Part shown: positions 27,155 to 42,351 of the stretch, in pieces
Numbering within the stretch: the stretch's first letter is position 1
Layout: every line of letters starts with the position of its first letter
DNA from: Solibacillus isronensis
GTDB taxonomy: Bacteria > Bacillota > Bacilli > Bacillales_A > Planococcaceae
Assembly: GCF_023715405.1 (NCBI RefSeq)
Contig: NZ_JAMBOC010000001.1
Span: 2,170,001 to 2,234,000, forward strand
Reading direction: 5' to 3'
Length of the DNA: 64,000 nucleotides
The notes under the pieces: model-generated
Seen by the model: the letters and a program-made list of their open reading frames with translations, nothing else
Databases searched by the model: none
What the model was told of the DNA's origin: nothing
Made by a program: the position numbers and the translations under genes

Positions 27155-27372
27155 TTCTACTTACGGAAGGAATCGTTCTGCTTTAATAGCGGCGAGTTCT
27201 ACTTTCCAACGGAGTTGTTCTACTTTCGCGCTAGGACTTTCTAATTCACGGCGCCTTTCTACTTTCAAACGGAAACATTAAACTTTTCCCTGTAAACGTT
27301 CTACATTCAAAGCGCTTTGTTCTACTTTCAGCCCTAACCGTTCTACTTTCTCGTCAAAACCTTCTAATTCCC
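27155..27372 (+). repeat. Array of eleven 21-bp-phased GTTCTACTTTC units (array 1)
   Basis: The TTCT (or close variant) of each unit starts at 27155, 27176, 27197, 27218, 27239, 27257, 27278, 27299, 27320, 27341 and 27362. Nine of the ten intervals are exactly 21 bp and one is 18. A conserved core of about 10 bp alternates with an unconserved 11-bp half. The array lies between the murA terminator and spoIID. It is not a CRISPR (unit too short) and not coding. Confidence 0.85.
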
Positions 27373-27394
27373 GGAAACCCTATCCTTCATAAAC

Positions 27395-27440
27395 AAAAAA
27401 GCATCCGGTAAGCCCAAATCTCGCTTCCTGAATGCTTTAT
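27395..27440 (-). terminator. Terminator after murA
   Basis: AAAGCAT (27398-27404) pairs with ATGCTTT (27432-27438), with inner CGG and AAGC/GCTT pairs interrupted by bulges. The minus-strand tail after the stem is TTTTTTG. Confidence 0.7.
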
Positions 27441-27461
27441 ATGTTTATATGAATCTAGCTA

Positions 27462-28763
27462 TTAAACTGTCACAACGATTTCTTGTAACACTTCTTCTTC
27501 TAAATCGATGCGCTCGATCATTGCACCTAAAGAAGCTAGTTTTTTGTGGAAATCCACATAGCCGCGGTCTAAATGGTGTAACTTTGTAACACGAGTTACG
27601 CCTTCAGATACAAGGCCAGTTAAAATTAGTGCTGCTGCTGCACGTAAATCTGTCGCTGATACTTCGGCACCTTGAAGTTTTTTGCCACCTTCAATGAATA
27701 CAGATCGTCCTTCGATCTTTGCGTCTGCATTCATGCGACGGAATTCTTCAACATGCATAAAACGATTTTCGAAAACTGTTTCCGTGATGATACTTGTTCC
27801 GTTTGCCGTTAACATTAATGCCATCATTTGTGATTGCATATCTGTCGGGAAACCTGGGTGTGGCATTGTTTTAATATCAACCGCTTTTAATGGGTCATTT
27901 GCGCGCACACGGATGCCTTCATCTTCTTCAATAACTTCTACGCCCATTTCACGCATTTTTGCAGTTAGTGCTGTCATATGCTCTGGTACAGCGTTTTCAA
28001 TTAATACATCTCCGCGAGTAATTGCTGCCGCTACCATAAATGTTCCAGCTTCAATGCGGTCTGGAATAATATAATGTTCGCAACCTTTTAATTCTTTAAC
28101 GCCTTCGATACGAATTGTATCAGTACCGGCACCAATGACACGGCCACCCATTGCGTTAATAAAGTTTGCCAAATCTACTATTTCAGGTTCTTTCGCTGCA
28201 TTTTCAATAATAGTCGTCCCTTTTGCTAAAGATGCTGCTGTCATAATATTTTCAGTAGCCCCAACACTTGGGAAGTCTAAATAGATTTCTGCGCCTTTTA
28301 GTTCACCTTTTACTTTTGCTTCGACATAACCATGTCCAAAGGAAATCTCTGCACCCATAGCTTCGAAGCCTTTTAAATGAAGTTCGATTGGACGAGATCC
28401 AATTGCACAGCCGCCTGGTAATGCTACACGTGCATAGCCATTACGTGCTAATAATGAACCCATTACTAAAATGGATGCACGCATTTTACTTACAAACTCA
28501 AATTGTGCTTCACTAGATAGCTTCATAGAGGCATCAATCATCATTTCGTTTTTCTCGACATCATATTCGACAATCGCATTTAAACTTTTTAACACTTCAC
28601 CAATCGTACCGACATCTGCTAAGTTTGGTACATCTTTAATCATATTTTTATCTTTAGAAGCTAATAGAGAAGCAGCCAAAATCGGTAATACAGCATTTTT
28701 TGCGCCTTCAACGCGTACTGTGCCTTTTAGTGTCTGACCTCCAGTAACAATAATTCTCTCCAC
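27462..28763 (-). CDS. murA: UDP-N-acetylglucosamine 1-carboxyvinyltransferase (MurAA-type)
   Basis: The protein has 433 residues from the GTG at 28763 (CGGAGGGA upstream); the longer frame begins inside that site. It adds enolpyruvate from PEP to UDP-GlcNAc, the first committed step of peptidoglycan synthesis. The catalytic cysteine is in [12 protein letters not shown], and the PEP/UDP-GlcNAc loop and [15 protein letters not shown] region are present. It is one of two murA copies in the window. This copy sits near spoIID and the atp operon, the place of murAA in B. subtilis. It has no operon partner, and its own terminator follows. Confidence 0.95.
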   Translation of the reverse strand: MERIIVTGGQTLKGTVRVEGAKNAVLPILAASLLASKDKNMIKDVPNLADVGTIGEVLKSLNAIVEYDVEKNEMMIDASMKLSSEAQFEFVSKMRASILVMGSLLARNGYARVALPGGCAIGSRPIELHLKGFEAMGAEISFGHGYVEAKVKGELKGAEIYLDFPSVGATENIMTAASLAKGTTIIENAAKEPEIVDLANFINAMGGRVIGAGTDTIRIEGVKELKGCEHYIIPDRIEAGTFMVAAAITRGDVLIENAVPEHMTALTAKMREMGVEVIEEDEGIRVRANDPLKAVDIKTMPHPGFPTDMQSQMMALMLTANGTSIITETVFENRFMHVEEFRRMNADAKIEGRSVFIEGGKKLQGAEVSATDLRAAAALILTGLVSEGVTRVTKLHHLDRGYVDFHKKLASLGAMIERIDLEEEVLQEIVVTV

Positions 28764-29057
28764 AATTCGTCCCTCCGAATTCAATTCTCATATAATAAAG
28801 GAATAAGTTCAATTAAACTTAAATTATTTTAAACTTCATTTGACTCAATTTACACACAAAAATATACTACATTTATTAGGGCGGTAATTCAAGCACCCAA
28901 ATTACTATTTTAATCTAATTTGTTTGAAAAGGCTATTAAATTATAATACGCAGCGCAACTATTTAGTGTGAATAGACAAATTTTCACAAAAAAGTACTTT
29001 CCTAAAAATAACTACCCAAATCATGTAACTTTACAAACCTCTTATTTCCTAGGAAAT
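28764..29057. other. AT-rich region upstream of murA
   Basis: About 290 bases without a gene. In B. subtilis ywmB lies near here; no trace of it is seen. Several A/T-rich hexamers could serve as promoter elements, but none has a convincing paired -35 and -10. Confidence 0.4.
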
Positions 29058-29111
29058 TTTTATTTCTTGTAGTGGAAAACAAACGTTTATTCCCCTTTAC
29101 AAGAAATAAAA
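29058..29111 (-). terminator. Large inverted repeat after the DUF1146 gene, probable terminator
   Basis: The 14-bp arms TTTTATTTCTTGTA (29058-29071) and TACAAGAAATAAAA (29098-29111) match perfectly around a 26-nt loop. It begins 19 bases past the stop codon at 29130. The A/T-rich base would supply the terminal U-run. Confidence 0.65.
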
Positions 29112-29129
29112 CCGCATCTATTTCCTGTA

Positions 29130-29372
29130 CTAATTAAAAATATAGGGAATCGTTTGCGACCAGCTTAAAAAGTTTAAAAAGAAATCCGCTACAATTGAAC
29201 CAATAACAATACTCGACAAAATGTAAAAGAGCTGAATTTGAAAAGTCTTACCTTTTTTAAATAATTGTTCGATTCTTAGTCCTTGTAATGCATAAAGGGC
29301 AATTCCTATAAATATAATATATGCTAACACATTAACGATTGCTTGTTGGCCTGCCTCGACATATAAATCCAT
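29130..29372 (-). CDS. DUF1146 membrane protein (YwzB-like)
   Basis: The protein has 80 residues from the ATG at 29372 (GGAGCGGGG upstream); the frame extends 18 codons further without support. It has two membrane helices (VLAYIIFIGIALYALQGL and ILSSIVIGSIVADFFLNFL) with a short basic loop (KKGKTF) between them. Such proteins follow the atp operon in Bacillales, but their function is unknown. A terminator separates it from atpC. Confidence 0.8.
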   Translation of the reverse strand: MDLYVEAGQQAIVNVLAYIIFIGIALYALQGLRIEQLFKKGKTFQIQLFYILSSIVIGSIVADFFLNFLSWSQTIPYIFN

Positions 29373-29460
29373 TTTCCCCGCTCCTTTTAAACACCTTACC
29401 CCAAATGATGGCGATTTGTGTTCCAAACTGTTTAACTTCTTATAATTCTTTCATGACTAT

Positions 29461-29491
29461 AAAAAAGCAGGCAGAAAGAATCTGCCCGCTT
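29461..29491 (-). terminator. Terminator of the atp operon
   Basis: AAGC/GCTT and GGCAGA/TCTGCC form a near-continuous stem with a five-base loop, followed on the minus strand by TTTTTTATAG. It starts eight bases after the atpC stop codon. Confidence 0.9.
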
Positions 29492-29499
29492 GTTAAACA

Positions 29500-29907
29500 T
29501 TAGATATTACCCTCATGAACATTGATACGATTCATCGCACGTTTTAAAGATAATTCCGCGCGTTGGAAATCGATGTCATCTTGTTTCTTTTGAAGGCGAC
29601 CTTCAGCACGAGCTAAAGCTTCTTTAGCACGGGCAACATCGATCGTAGAAGCAACTTCTGCAGAAGGAGCTAAAATCGAGATTTTTTCAGGGCGAACTTC
29701 AATGAAACCACCGCTAACCGCTGCGACATCTGTAGTGCCGTCTGCTTTTTTAAGCTTCACAGAACCAATTGTAAGTGGAGCAACCATAGGAATATGGCCA
29801 GCTAAGACACCAATTTCACCTGAAGTCGTTTTAGCGATTACCATCGTTACTTCTGAATCGTATACTGAGCCGTCGGGAGTGACAATATTGACTGTAACTG
29901 TCTTCAT
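29500..29907 (-). CDS. atpC: ATP synthase F1 epsilon subunit
   Basis: The protein has 135 residues. An N-terminal beta-barrel ([32 protein letters not shown]) is followed by two C-terminal helices ([14 protein letters not shown]) that can inhibit ATP hydrolysis. It is the last gene of the atp operon, 23 bases after atpD, and connects F1 to the c-ring with gamma. Confidence 0.97.
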   Translation of the reverse strand: MKTVTVNIVTPDGSVYDSEVTMVIAKTTSGEIGVLAGHIPMVAPLTIGSVKLKKADGTTDVAAVSGGFIEVRPEKISILAPSAEVASTIDVARAKEALARAEGRLQKKQDDIDFQRAELSLKRAMNRINVHEGNI

Positions 29908-29930
29908 ATTTTTTCCTCCTCGTCAGCTAA

Positions 29931-32277
<2,347 letters not shown>

Positions 32278-32309
32278 TTATCAAGCTCTTATTAAAAAAG
32301 AGTTGTCCA

Positions 32310-32342
32310 GTTTTTCACGCTACAGTATTGTGCGTGAAAAAC
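32310..32342 (-). other. Intercistronic hairpin between atpA and atpG
   Basis: A perfect 11-bp stem, GTTTTTCACGC (32310-32320) with GCGTGAAAAAC (32332-32342), starts 11 bases after the atpA stop. There is no T-run on the coding strand, so it is more likely an mRNA processing or stability element than a terminator. Confidence 0.6.
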
Positions 32343-32352
32343 CGTTCAATTC

Positions 32353-33867
<1,515 letters not shown>

Positions 33868-33890
33868 TCACCTCTCACATTTCTTAAGAT

Positions 33891-34427
33891 TTAGCCAACT
33901 AATGTTCGTTTTAAGTCCTCTAGCTTAGACGCTACAGTACTGTCGAAAATATAGTTGCCGATTTGAACGCGTACGCCACCAATTAATGACGCATCGATAA
34001 TGTTTGTAATGTTAAGTTGCCCTTTGCCGACTAACTTGCCGAAAGCAGCAGAAATTTCTGCACGTTCGCCATCTGTTAATTCACGCGTTGAGTATACTTT
34101 TGCATCTGCAGTGCCTTGAGCGGCAGCTGATAATGCTTGATATTGGTCTGCTACAGCTGTTAATTCATTTAAACGTTTCTTTTCAATTAAGAATTGAACC
34201 ATATTTACAACGATTGGCTGTGCACCCGTTAAAATTTGAGCGATAAGCTCTTTCTTACGATCAGTAGAAATTTTCGGAGCAGTAAGTAAGGCCATAAACT
34301 CTTCGTTCGTAGCCAATACTGTTTTGATCTCACGTAAATCTGCACCTACTTCTGCAAGAAGGTTGTTGCTTAATGCTAATTCGTAAATTGCTTGAGCATA
34401 GCGATTTGCTACAGTCGATTGACTCAT
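33891..34427 (-). CDS. atpH: ATP synthase F1 delta subunit
   Basis: The protein has 178 residues. The N-terminal helical domain ([13 protein letters not shown]) binds the top of the alpha ring, and the C-terminal domain ([21 protein letters not shown]) binds subunit b. Its start overlaps the atpF stop by four bases (ATGA), implying translational coupling. Confidence 0.96.
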   Translation of the reverse strand: MSQSTVANRYAQAIYELALSNNLLAEVGADLREIKTVLATNEEFMALLTAPKISTDRKKELIAQILTGAQPIVVNMVQFLIEKKRLNELTAVADQYQALSAAAQGTADAKVYSTRELTDGERAEISAAFGKLVGKGQLNITNIIDASLIGGVRVQIGNYIFDSTVASKLEDLKRTLVG

Positions 34428-34945
34428 TTCGCTTCGCCTGCCTTCGCAATCGTTTCTTTAATTAATGCGCTATTGTCTGCTTCAGAAATTTCTTTCCCAA
34501 GAACTTTAGACGCAGCAAGTACTGATAATGAAACTACTTCTTCACGTACAGCAGCGATTGCTTTTTCTCTTTCTGCTTCGATATCACGAACAGCAGATTC
34601 TTTTAGACGGTTCGCTTCAGCGCGTGCAGTTACCACGATTTCTTCGCGAGTTGCTTCGCCTTGCTTTTTAGCGTTCTCAATAATTGATTGCGCTTCAGTG
34701 CGAGCTTCTTTAAGAAGGCTCTTTTGTTCTTCTAATAGTGCTTGTGTTTCTTTTTTAGCTTTTTCAGCTGCATCGATACCGCTCGCAACTAACTCTTCAC
34801 GCTCGCGCATGATACCCATTAAAGGACCCCAAGCGAACTTTTTAAGAAGTGCCATTAAACCTAAGAAAATCACTAAAGTCGCAAGAGCATCACCTAAGTT
34901 AATGCCACTAGCGCCTGCACCTAGTACAAGATAGTCTAAAAACAC
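34424..34945 (-). CDS. atpF: ATP synthase F0 b subunit
   Basis: The protein has 173 residues. One membrane helix near residue 18-38 ([19 protein letters not shown]) precedes a long charged coiled-coil ([21 protein letters not shown]). It forms the peripheral stalk that holds delta and F1 against the a subunit. Confidence 0.97.
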   Translation of the reverse strand: MFLDYLVLGAGASGINLGDALATLVIFLGLMALLKKFAWGPLMGIMREREELVASGIDAAEKAKKETQALLEEQKSLLKEARTEAQSIIENAKKQGEATREEIVVTARAEANRLKESAVRDIEAEREKAIAAVREEVVSLSVLAASKVLGKEISEADNSALIKETIAKAGEAK

Positions 34946-35053
34946 GATTGTTTCACTCCCTTCAAGAGCTTGAATAAAATCTATATTTTGTCATACTTTT
35001 TGTTCATATTTAATATTAAATAAAAAGGGTATATCTTTTATACACAAAACTAA

Positions 35054-35087
35054 TGGCGAAGGGTTTCAAAAGAAGTCTACTTCGCCA
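35054..35087 (-). other. Intercistronic hairpin between atpE and atpF
   Basis: TGGCGAAG (35054-35061) pairs with CTTCGCCA (35080-35087) around an 18-nt loop. There is no T-run. Located just past atpE, which is needed in many copies per complex, it may protect the 3' end of an atpE message; that is inference. Confidence 0.55.
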
Positions 35088-35112
35088 CTGGATTTAATAA
35101 TCTTAATGAAGA

Positions 35113-35382
<270 letters not shown>

Positions 35383-35415
35383 TTACCGCACTACATTGAA
35401 TGCGGAAACTTATAA

Positions 35416-36171
<756 letters not shown>

Positions 36172-36543
36172 TTAGTGGCTTTTTATATGATGTACTACTC
36201 TTTCTACTACTAAAAAGATGTACGGAATCATCAGCCCAATGACCGTGCTTATTAAGTGAAAATATTGTGGCAACGATATTGCGATTGCGACTGCGGCAAC
36301 ACCTGATCCAAAGCGAAGCGCTGTACCGATAGATGCTACTTTTGTCCCTTCACTAATGGAACGGTCAAATTTTTCCATACGTCGAAGTAAAATCCAAAAA
36401 TTATACGTACCAAAGAACGCACCTAGGGCTATACCAGCAAATATCGAATCATATGGCGAAAATCCCCAGCCTAACGTACAAACAGCAAGCAAAAAAAAGA
36501 ACGCTTTCTTCTGCATTGCAAAAACGTGATGCAAATTTAGCAT
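36172..36543 (-). CDS. atpI: ATP synthase protein I
   Basis: The protein has 123 residues and four membrane helices (FFFLLAVCTLGWGF, GIALGAFFGTYNFWILL and two more). AtpI assists c-ring assembly and possibly magnesium uptake. It is the first gene of the operon, with AGGAGA upstream, and lies 30 bases before atpB. Confidence 0.9.
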   Translation of the reverse strand: MLNLHHVFAMQKKAFFFLLAVCTLGWGFSPYDSIFAGIALGAFFGTYNFWILLRRMEKFDRSISEGTKVASIGTALRFGSGVAAVAIAISLPQYFHLISTVIGLMIPYIFLVVERVVHHIKSH

Positions 36544-36862
36544 TGGCAGTTAATCTCCTGAAACTTTTTTCGAGTAAAGAAAGTGTTCATCGACCATTAA
36601 ATGAATTTAAAACGTAGTAAATGCACTACAAAATTAGAGGCCGTTACAAGTAGTAAATAATTTCCACCTCAGGAAAATTCCATAGTGAACATTCATTTCA
36701 TACTTCTAAATGTCTCTTAATCTTAACGGACTTCATCCAGGCGCATAGAACGTTGCAAATTGACGAGTTTCGTTTCAACTGTCAATCTAGTAGAAACTTG
36801 ATATAACAAGCGTTTCAACGTCTTTTGACTAGGCGAAACTCTTATCATTCTTACCCTTTGTA

Positions 36863-36891
36863 AGCATACAATAGGGGGTTTTTGATGTCAA
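36863..36891 (-). promoter_or_regulatory. Candidate promoter of the atp operon
   Basis: TTGACA (36886-36891) and TATGCT (36863-36868) are 17 nt apart on the minus strand. The leader to atpI would be about 310 nt, in which no gene is seen. The -10 matches consensus at four of six bases, so other starts are possible. Confidence 0.4.
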
Positions 36892-37084
36892 TTAGTAATG
36901 GTGAAAAACTTCACATAGATACATTCCTTGTCAAATTGTTGACAAATTTGTGTATAGTTATGCACAAATATTTTTTGCATTTTTTCACTAACGCTAAAAT
37001 TCGCTATTTCATGCGTTTTTTCCATGTCGTTTCATTTTTTGTATCCAAGAAAAAATTTTTTGGCAATAATAACGAATTTAATAC

Positions 37085-37121
37085 TTGACAACAGGAGGAA
37101 AACGCTAATTCCTGTTGTCAA
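37085..37121 (-). terminator. Inverted repeat after mnaA, probable terminator
   Basis: A perfect 12-bp stem, TTGACAACAGGA (37085-37096) with TCCTGTTGTCAA (37110-37121), lies 36 bases past the mnaA stop. The T-run is poor on the minus strand (GTATTAAATT) and better on the plus strand (TTTCATTTTT). Confidence 0.6.
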
Positions 37122-37156
37122 TTTCATTTTTAAGTAAATTTCAGTAATTTTTTGGA

Positions 37157-38311
37157 TTATCGAGTCTCTGCTTTTTCGATAATTTCTTCTACTAACTGTT
37201 TTTGAGCAAACTTCAATAATGCTTCCACAATACGCTCTGAAGCAAATCCATCTCCATACGGATTCGATGCATGTGCCATTGCTTCATAAGCTTCATCATT
37301 TACTAGCAATTCTTTTGCCATCTTGTAAATAACTTCTTCATCTGTTCCCGCAAGTTTTAATGTACCTGCTGCAATCCCTTCAGGACGTTCTGTCGTATCA
37401 CGTAAAACCAGCACCGGCTTCCCTAACGATGGTGCTTCTTCTTGAACACCGCCAGAATCCGTTAAAATCATGTAAGAGCGGGCAGCGAAATTGTGGAAAT
37501 CAAATACTTCCAACGGTTCAATTAAATGAACACGTGGGTTGTCCCCTAAAATTTCATTTGCAACTTCGCGTACTGCAGGATTCATATGCACCGGGTAAAC
37601 AACCTGAACATCATCATGCTCGTTCAATAGACGCATAATTGCACGGAACATATTGCGCATTGGATCACCTAGATTTTCACGACGGTGTGCTGTTAGTAAA
37701 ATCATGCGATCTGAACCGATTTTTTCAATAACCGGATGTGTGTAATGATCACTGACTGTTGTTTTTAATGCATCAATTGCCGTGTTACCAGTTACGAAAA
37801 TTGCTTCTGCCGGTTTATTTTCCTTTAACAGGTTTGCACGAGATTGCTCAGTTGGCGCAAAATGCAAATCTGCCATTACACCTGTTAACTGACGGTTCAT
37901 CTCTTCAGGGTAAGGTGAATATTTTTGACCTGTACGAAGTCCTGCTTCCACATGGCCAATTGCAATTTGATTGTAGAAAGCCGCCAGACTCCCAACAAAA
38001 GTTGTCGCCGTATCACCATGTACTAACACGATATCAGGCTTCGCTTCTTTCATTACTCGATCAAGTCCTAAAAGTGCATTCGTCGCTACATCTACTAATG
38101 TTTGACGGTCTTTCATAATATTTAAATCATAATCCGGTGTAATTTCAAAAGTTTCCAACACTTGGTCAAGCATTTGACGGTGCTGGGCCGTTACAGTAAC
38201 AATCGATTCAATTTGTTCCGGATGCTTTTCCAGTTCCAGCACAAGTGGTGCCATTTTAATTGCTTCCGGACGTGTTCCAAAAATCGTCATAACTTTAAAC
38301 TTCTTCGTCAT
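37157..38311 (-). CDS. mnaA: UDP-N-acetylglucosamine 2-epimerase (non-hydrolysing)
   Basis: The protein has 384 residues with two Rossmann-like domains, the GT-B-like fold of WecB/MnaA. Signatures are FGTRPEAIKMAPL, HVEAGLRTG, PEEMNRQ, TAHRRENLG and DSGGVQEEAP. It interconverts UDP-GlcNAc and UDP-ManNAc, the precursor for wall teichoic acid linkage units and for secondary polymers. It would supply the tagA- and wecC-like enzymes at the left of the window. Position between atpI and upp is as in B. subtilis. Confidence 0.96.
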   Translation of the reverse strand: MTKKFKVMTIFGTRPEAIKMAPLVLELEKHPEQIESIVTVTAQHRQMLDQVLETFEITPDYDLNIMKDRQTLVDVATNALLGLDRVMKEAKPDIVLVHGDTATTFVGSLAAFYNQIAIGHVEAGLRTGQKYSPYPEEMNRQLTGVMADLHFAPTEQSRANLLKENKPAEAIFVTGNTAIDALKTTVSDHYTHPVIEKIGSDRMILLTAHRRENLGDPMRNMFRAIMRLLNEHDDVQVVYPVHMNPAVREVANEILGDNPRVHLIEPLEVFDFHNFAARSYMILTDSGGVQEEAPSLGKPVLVLRDTTERPEGIAAGTLKLAGTDEEVIYKMAKELLVNDEAYEAMAHASNPYGDGFASERIVEALLKFAQKQLVEEIIEKAETR

Positions 38312-38380
38312 TATTCTTCTCCTTGTCTAATCTATAATTAATTTTTTCTGCAAGTGTTTAGTATACTTGCCGTATTAATA

Positions 38381-38410
38381 GAAAACGCCCGCAACTGCTT
38401 ACGGACGTCT
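38381..38410 (-). terminator. Terminator after upp
   Basis: AACGCCCGCAA pairs with TTACGGACGTCT apart from one or two mismatches, with a CTGC loop. The minus-strand tail is TTTTCTATTAA. It lies ten bases past the upp stop. Confidence 0.75.
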
Positions 38411-38420
38411 CGTTTATTTA

Positions 38421-39128
<708 letters not shown>

Positions 39129-39223
39129 TTAAAAATTGCCCTTTTTATAATACAAAAATAGAACAAATATATCTTCAATTAGGATTTGCTTTAGTAGCCT
39201 ATCTATTCGTTATTTTTTCTAAT

Positions 39224-39262
39224 AAAAAAGCCTTCTATCTACATATTGTAAATAGAAGGCTT
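39224..39262 (-). terminator. Terminator after glyA
   Basis: AAGCCTTCTAT and ATAGAAGGCTT are perfect arms with inner TACA/TGTA pairs. The minus-strand tail is a T-run (TTTTTTATT). Confidence 0.9.
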
Positions 39263-39270
39263 AAACTCAA

Positions 39271-40515
39271 TTATGCATATAAAGGATATTTTGCTGTAAG
39301 AGCTTCAACACGTTTGCGTGCTTCTTCTTTTACTGCTGCATCTTCATGGTTTTTAAGAACTGAAGCGATAATTTTACCTACTTCGATTACATCTTCTTCT
39401 TTGAAACCGCGAGAAGTTACAGCTGCTGTACCTACACGGATACCTGATGTTACGAATGGTGATTCTGTATCGAATGGAATAGTATTTTTGTTTGTTGTAA
39501 TTGCTACTTCATCCAGTACATGCTCAGCAACTTTACCTGTTAAACCTAAAGATTTCACATTTAATAGAAGTAAATGGTTGTCTGTACCGCCTGAAACGAT
39601 TTCAACACCTTCATCAACTAAAGATTTTGCAAGTGCAGCTGCATTTGCTTTAATTTGTTTTGCGTAATCTTTAAATTCCGGTTGTAATGCTTCACCGAAA
39701 GATACTGCTTTTGCAGCGATGACATGCATTAATGGACCACCTTGAATACCCGGGAATACTGATTTATTTAATTCTTTTTCCCATTTTCCATCATTAGTTA
39801 AAATCATACCGCCACGAGGACCACGTAACGTTTTATGAGTTGTAGTCGTTACGAAATCTGCATACGGTACTGGATTTTGGTGCTCGCCTGCTGCTACTAA
39901 GCCGGCAATATGCGCCATATCAACCATGAAATATGCGCCAACTTCATCCGCGATTTCACGGAACTTTGCAAAGTCGATCGCACGAGGATAAGCTGATGCA
40001 CCAGCAACGATTAATTTCGGCTTCGATTCCAACGCTTTTTGGCGAACATCTTCATAATCTATTAAGTTAGTATCTTCAGTTACACCGTATTCTACGAAGT
40101 TATAAAGAATACCTGAGAAGTTTACTGGTGAACCATGTGTTAAGTGACCGCCGTGTGATAAGTTCATACCAAGTACTGTATCACCCGGTTTTAAAATTGT
40201 ATGGTAAACTGCCATGTTCGCTTGTGCACCTGAGTGTGGCTGTACGTTAACATATGCTGCACCGAATAATTCTTTTGCACGGTCACGCGCAATGTTTTCC
40301 ACTACGTCTACATGTTCACAACCGCCATAATAGCGTTTGCCAGGGTAACCTTCCGCATATTTATTTGTTAAATATGAACCTTGTGCTTCCATTACAGCTT
40401 CCGATACGAAGTTTTCTGATGCGATTAGTTCGATGTTTGTGTTTTGACGTTTTTTCTCTAATAAAATTGCGTCTAAAATTGCCTTGTCTTGTCCTGCTAA
40501 TTTTTCAAATGCCAT
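39271..40515 (-). CDS. glyA: Serine hydroxymethyltransferase
   Basis: The protein has 414 residues from the ATG at 40515 (AGGGGG eight bases upstream). The PLP lysine is in [27 protein letters not shown] and the tetrahydrofolate region are intact. It converts serine to glycine and supplies 5,10-methylene-THF. It lies 67 bases downstream of ywlG and is probably co-transcribed. Confidence 0.97.
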   Translation of the reverse strand: MAFEKLAGQDKAILDAILLEKKRQNTNIELIASENFVSEAVMEAQGSYLTNKYAEGYPGKRYYGGCEHVDVVENIARDRAKELFGAAYVNVQPHSGAQANMAVYHTILKPGDTVLGMNLSHGGHLTHGSPVNFSGILYNFVEYGVTEDTNLIDYEDVRQKALESKPKLIVAGASAYPRAIDFAKFREIADEVGAYFMVDMAHIAGLVAAGEHQNPVPYADFVTTTTHKTLRGPRGGMILTNDGKWEKELNKSVFPGIQGGPLMHVIAAKAVSFGEALQPEFKDYAKQIKANAAALAKSLVDEGVEIVSGGTDNHLLLLNVKSLGLTGKVAEHVLDEVAITTNKNTIPFDTESPFVTSGIRVGTAAVTSRGFKEEDVIEVGKIIASVLKNHEDAAVKEEARKRVEALTAKYPLYA

Positions 40516-40582
40516 TTTCAAATCCCCCTAAATGTACTTCCGATTCGATCGGAGTTTCCAATTCAAAATGATATATGTAACG

Positions 40583-41137
40583 TTAAGGTGTTACAGTATA
40601 TTGCGCACGTTCTCCACCGATAAGTTTCGGACGTGTTGTCGCTAACGTAATGACTGCATCGCCTAATTGCTCAACAGATGTTCGTAAAGGCACAGCAACC
40701 GCTTTTAAGTGCATGCCGATTAATGTTTGACCGATATCAATCCCGTAATGTGCTTGGATGGTTTCCACAATTACAGGCTCATCCATTTGTGTAAAAGCGT
40801 ATGCAGACATAGAGCCACCTGCTGTACGGACCGGAATGACCGAAACAGGTTCTAAATGGTACATTTTAGCAGCTGCAGCCTCGAGTGTCAGCGCTCGGTT
40901 AATATGCTCGCAGCCTTGGAAAACTAAGTGAATTTTATGTCTTTGCGCGAATATTGAAAATTCTTTGTATAGAACTTGCGCTACATCGAATGCACCAGCT
41001 GTTCCAATCTTCTCACCCATCACTTCCGATGTGGAACAGCCGATGACAAATAGCTGACCTTCAGAAAACTTCACTTGTTGCTCAAATTCGGATAATGCTT
41101 GCGCTAAATCTTTTTGCAAATCGTGTAAGTTTATCAT
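40583..41137 (-). CDS. ywlG: UPF0340 family protein YwlG
   Basis: The protein has 184 residues. Family features are FVIGCSTSEVMGEKIGT, FQGCEHINRALTLE and RTAGGSMSAYAF. The function is unknown; it is conserved across Firmicutes between rpiB and glyA. It lies 14 bases after rpiB. Confidence 0.85.
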   Translation of the reverse strand: MINLHDLQKDLAQALSEFEQQVKFSEGQLFVIGCSTSEVMGEKIGTAGAFDVAQVLYKEFSIFAQRHKIHLVFQGCEHINRALTLEAAAAKMYHLEPVSVIPVRTAGGSMSAYAFTQMDEPVIVETIQAHYGIDIGQTLIGMHLKAVAVPLRTSVEQLGDAVITLATTRPKLIGGERAQYTVTP

Positions 41138-41151
41138 TGAATCACCATCTG

Positions 41152-41592
41152 TTACCCTTCTTCGATTTCAGTTATCTTTTCAACACGGCGAATATGACGA
41201 CCGCCTTCAAACTGTGTATCCAACCAAGTTGCAACAATCTCACGTGCCAGCCCTGGACCGATTACACGCTCACCCATTGCTAAAACGTTTGAGTCATTGT
41301 GACAACGTGTCGCCTTTGCCGAGAACACGTCATGTACAAGTGCACAACGAATCCCTTTAAATTTGTTTGCAGCAATCGAAATTCCAATTCCAGTCCCGCA
41401 AATTAAAATTCCTCTGTCAAATTCCCCTGCAGCTACTCTCTCAGCTACTGGACGTGCATAGTCCGGGTAATCTACTGACTCGTCCGTTTGTGGACCAAAG
41501 TCTTCATAACTGATTGACATTTCATCAAGTAGTGACATAATCTCTTTACGTAAATTATTACCGCCGTGATCTGAAGAAATTGCAATTCTCAT
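41152..41592 (-). CDS. rpiB: Ribose-5-phosphate isomerase B
   Basis: The protein has 146 residues from the ATG at 41592 (AGGAGGGATC upstream); the 35 in-frame codons upstream look non-coding. The RpiB fold shows SSDHGGNNLR, CGTGIGISIAANK (the catalytic cysteine region) and a conserved HNDSNVLAMGERV. It interconverts ribose-5-phosphate and ribulose-5-phosphate. It begins the rpiB-ywlG-glyA cluster. Confidence 0.93.
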   Translation of the reverse strand: MRIAISSDHGGNNLRKEIMSLLDEMSISYEDFGPQTDESVDYPDYARPVAERVAAGEFDRGILICGTGIGISIAANKFKGIRCALVHDVFSAKATRCHNDSNVLAMGERVIGPGLAREIVATWLDTQFEGGRHIRRVEKITEIEEG

Positions 41593-41844
41593 GAAGATCC
41601 CTCCTGCCTTGATTTTATTACTTATTATATTCACCATCAGTGTACCATTTATTCCGGAAGAATAACACGTCTTTTCCGAATAACTTTCAAAATACATGCA
41701 TAAAGACGAATATTAAGTGAATAATCGTACCTTATCGTTAACATTTCGATGATATTCTCTTGTTTTTCTATTATAAATCACTTCAATGTTCAGCTTTACG
41801 TAAGTTTGTTAAGTTAAAAAGGCTTTTGAGCAATTAGTTCCCAA

Positions 41845-41877
41845 TAAAAAAGACCGCTCAGATTAGAGCAGGTCTTC
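41845..41877 (-). terminator. Terminator after the cytochrome c gene
   Basis: AAGACC/GGTCTT and GCTC/GAGC form a stem with a single bulge, followed on the minus strand by a TTTTTTATT tail. It lies six bases past the stop codon. Confidence 0.85.
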
Positions 41878-41882
41878 AACAG

Positions 41883-42251
41883 TTATTGTAATGATAAAAT
41901 ATATTCGGCTACCGCTTCTTCTTCCCCATCTGCTGTACCCGACGGCATTGCACCTTTACCATTGACTAGGACATCAACAATTTCCTCTTTTGATAAAGAA
42001 GTTTTCGTTAAGTCCGGCCCCATTGCTCCCGTTAAATCTCCGCCATGACACCCTACACAGCTGGCATTTGCCACTTTTTCACCTGCTGAGACATCTGTAG
42101 TTTCAGCTGAATCCGTTCCTCCTGATGATTCAGTGGATTCGGCCGGTGTTGAGTCAACTGAATCTGTCGTATCCGCATCCTCTGCGTCTCCACATCCAGC
42201 AAGACCCGCTACGACTACACCCATCAGTAGCCAGTACTTCATTTTGTTCAA
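41883..42251 (-). CDS. Lipoprotein cytochrome c (c551 type)
   Basis: The protein has 122 residues from a TTG (42251) with GGGGGG seven bases upstream; an ATG three codons later is an alternative. The lipoprotein signal ends GLAGC. An acidic Ser/Thr linker precedes one haem site, CVGCH, and the likely methionine ligand is in GKGAMPSG. It resembles the membrane-anchored CccB-like cytochromes that pass electrons to the aa3/caa3 oxidases. Neighbours give no pathway link. Confidence 0.9.
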   Translation of the reverse strand: MNKMKYWLLMGVVVAGLAGCGDAEDADTTDSVDSTPAESTESSGGTDSAETTDVSAGEKVANASCVGCHGGDLTGAMGPDLTKTSLSKEEIVDVLVNGKGAMPSGTADGEEEAVAEYILSLQ

Positions 42252-42351
42252 TATAAATCCCCCCAGGACTAATTATTGTAAACAATAGTGTACCATACCC
42301 AGGCTTTTTGTTTTCGAAACGTGTACATGATTTTGAAGCTTGGTATTGTTT

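Noticed and set aside
27155-27372. Possible CRISPR array
   Set aside because: The unit is only 21 bp with a 10-bp degenerate core, and no cas genes are present.
36882-37088. Plus-strand frame of 68 codons upstream of atpI
   Set aside because: AT-rich, no ribosome-binding site, no recognisable protein features; it overlaps the candidate atp promoter.
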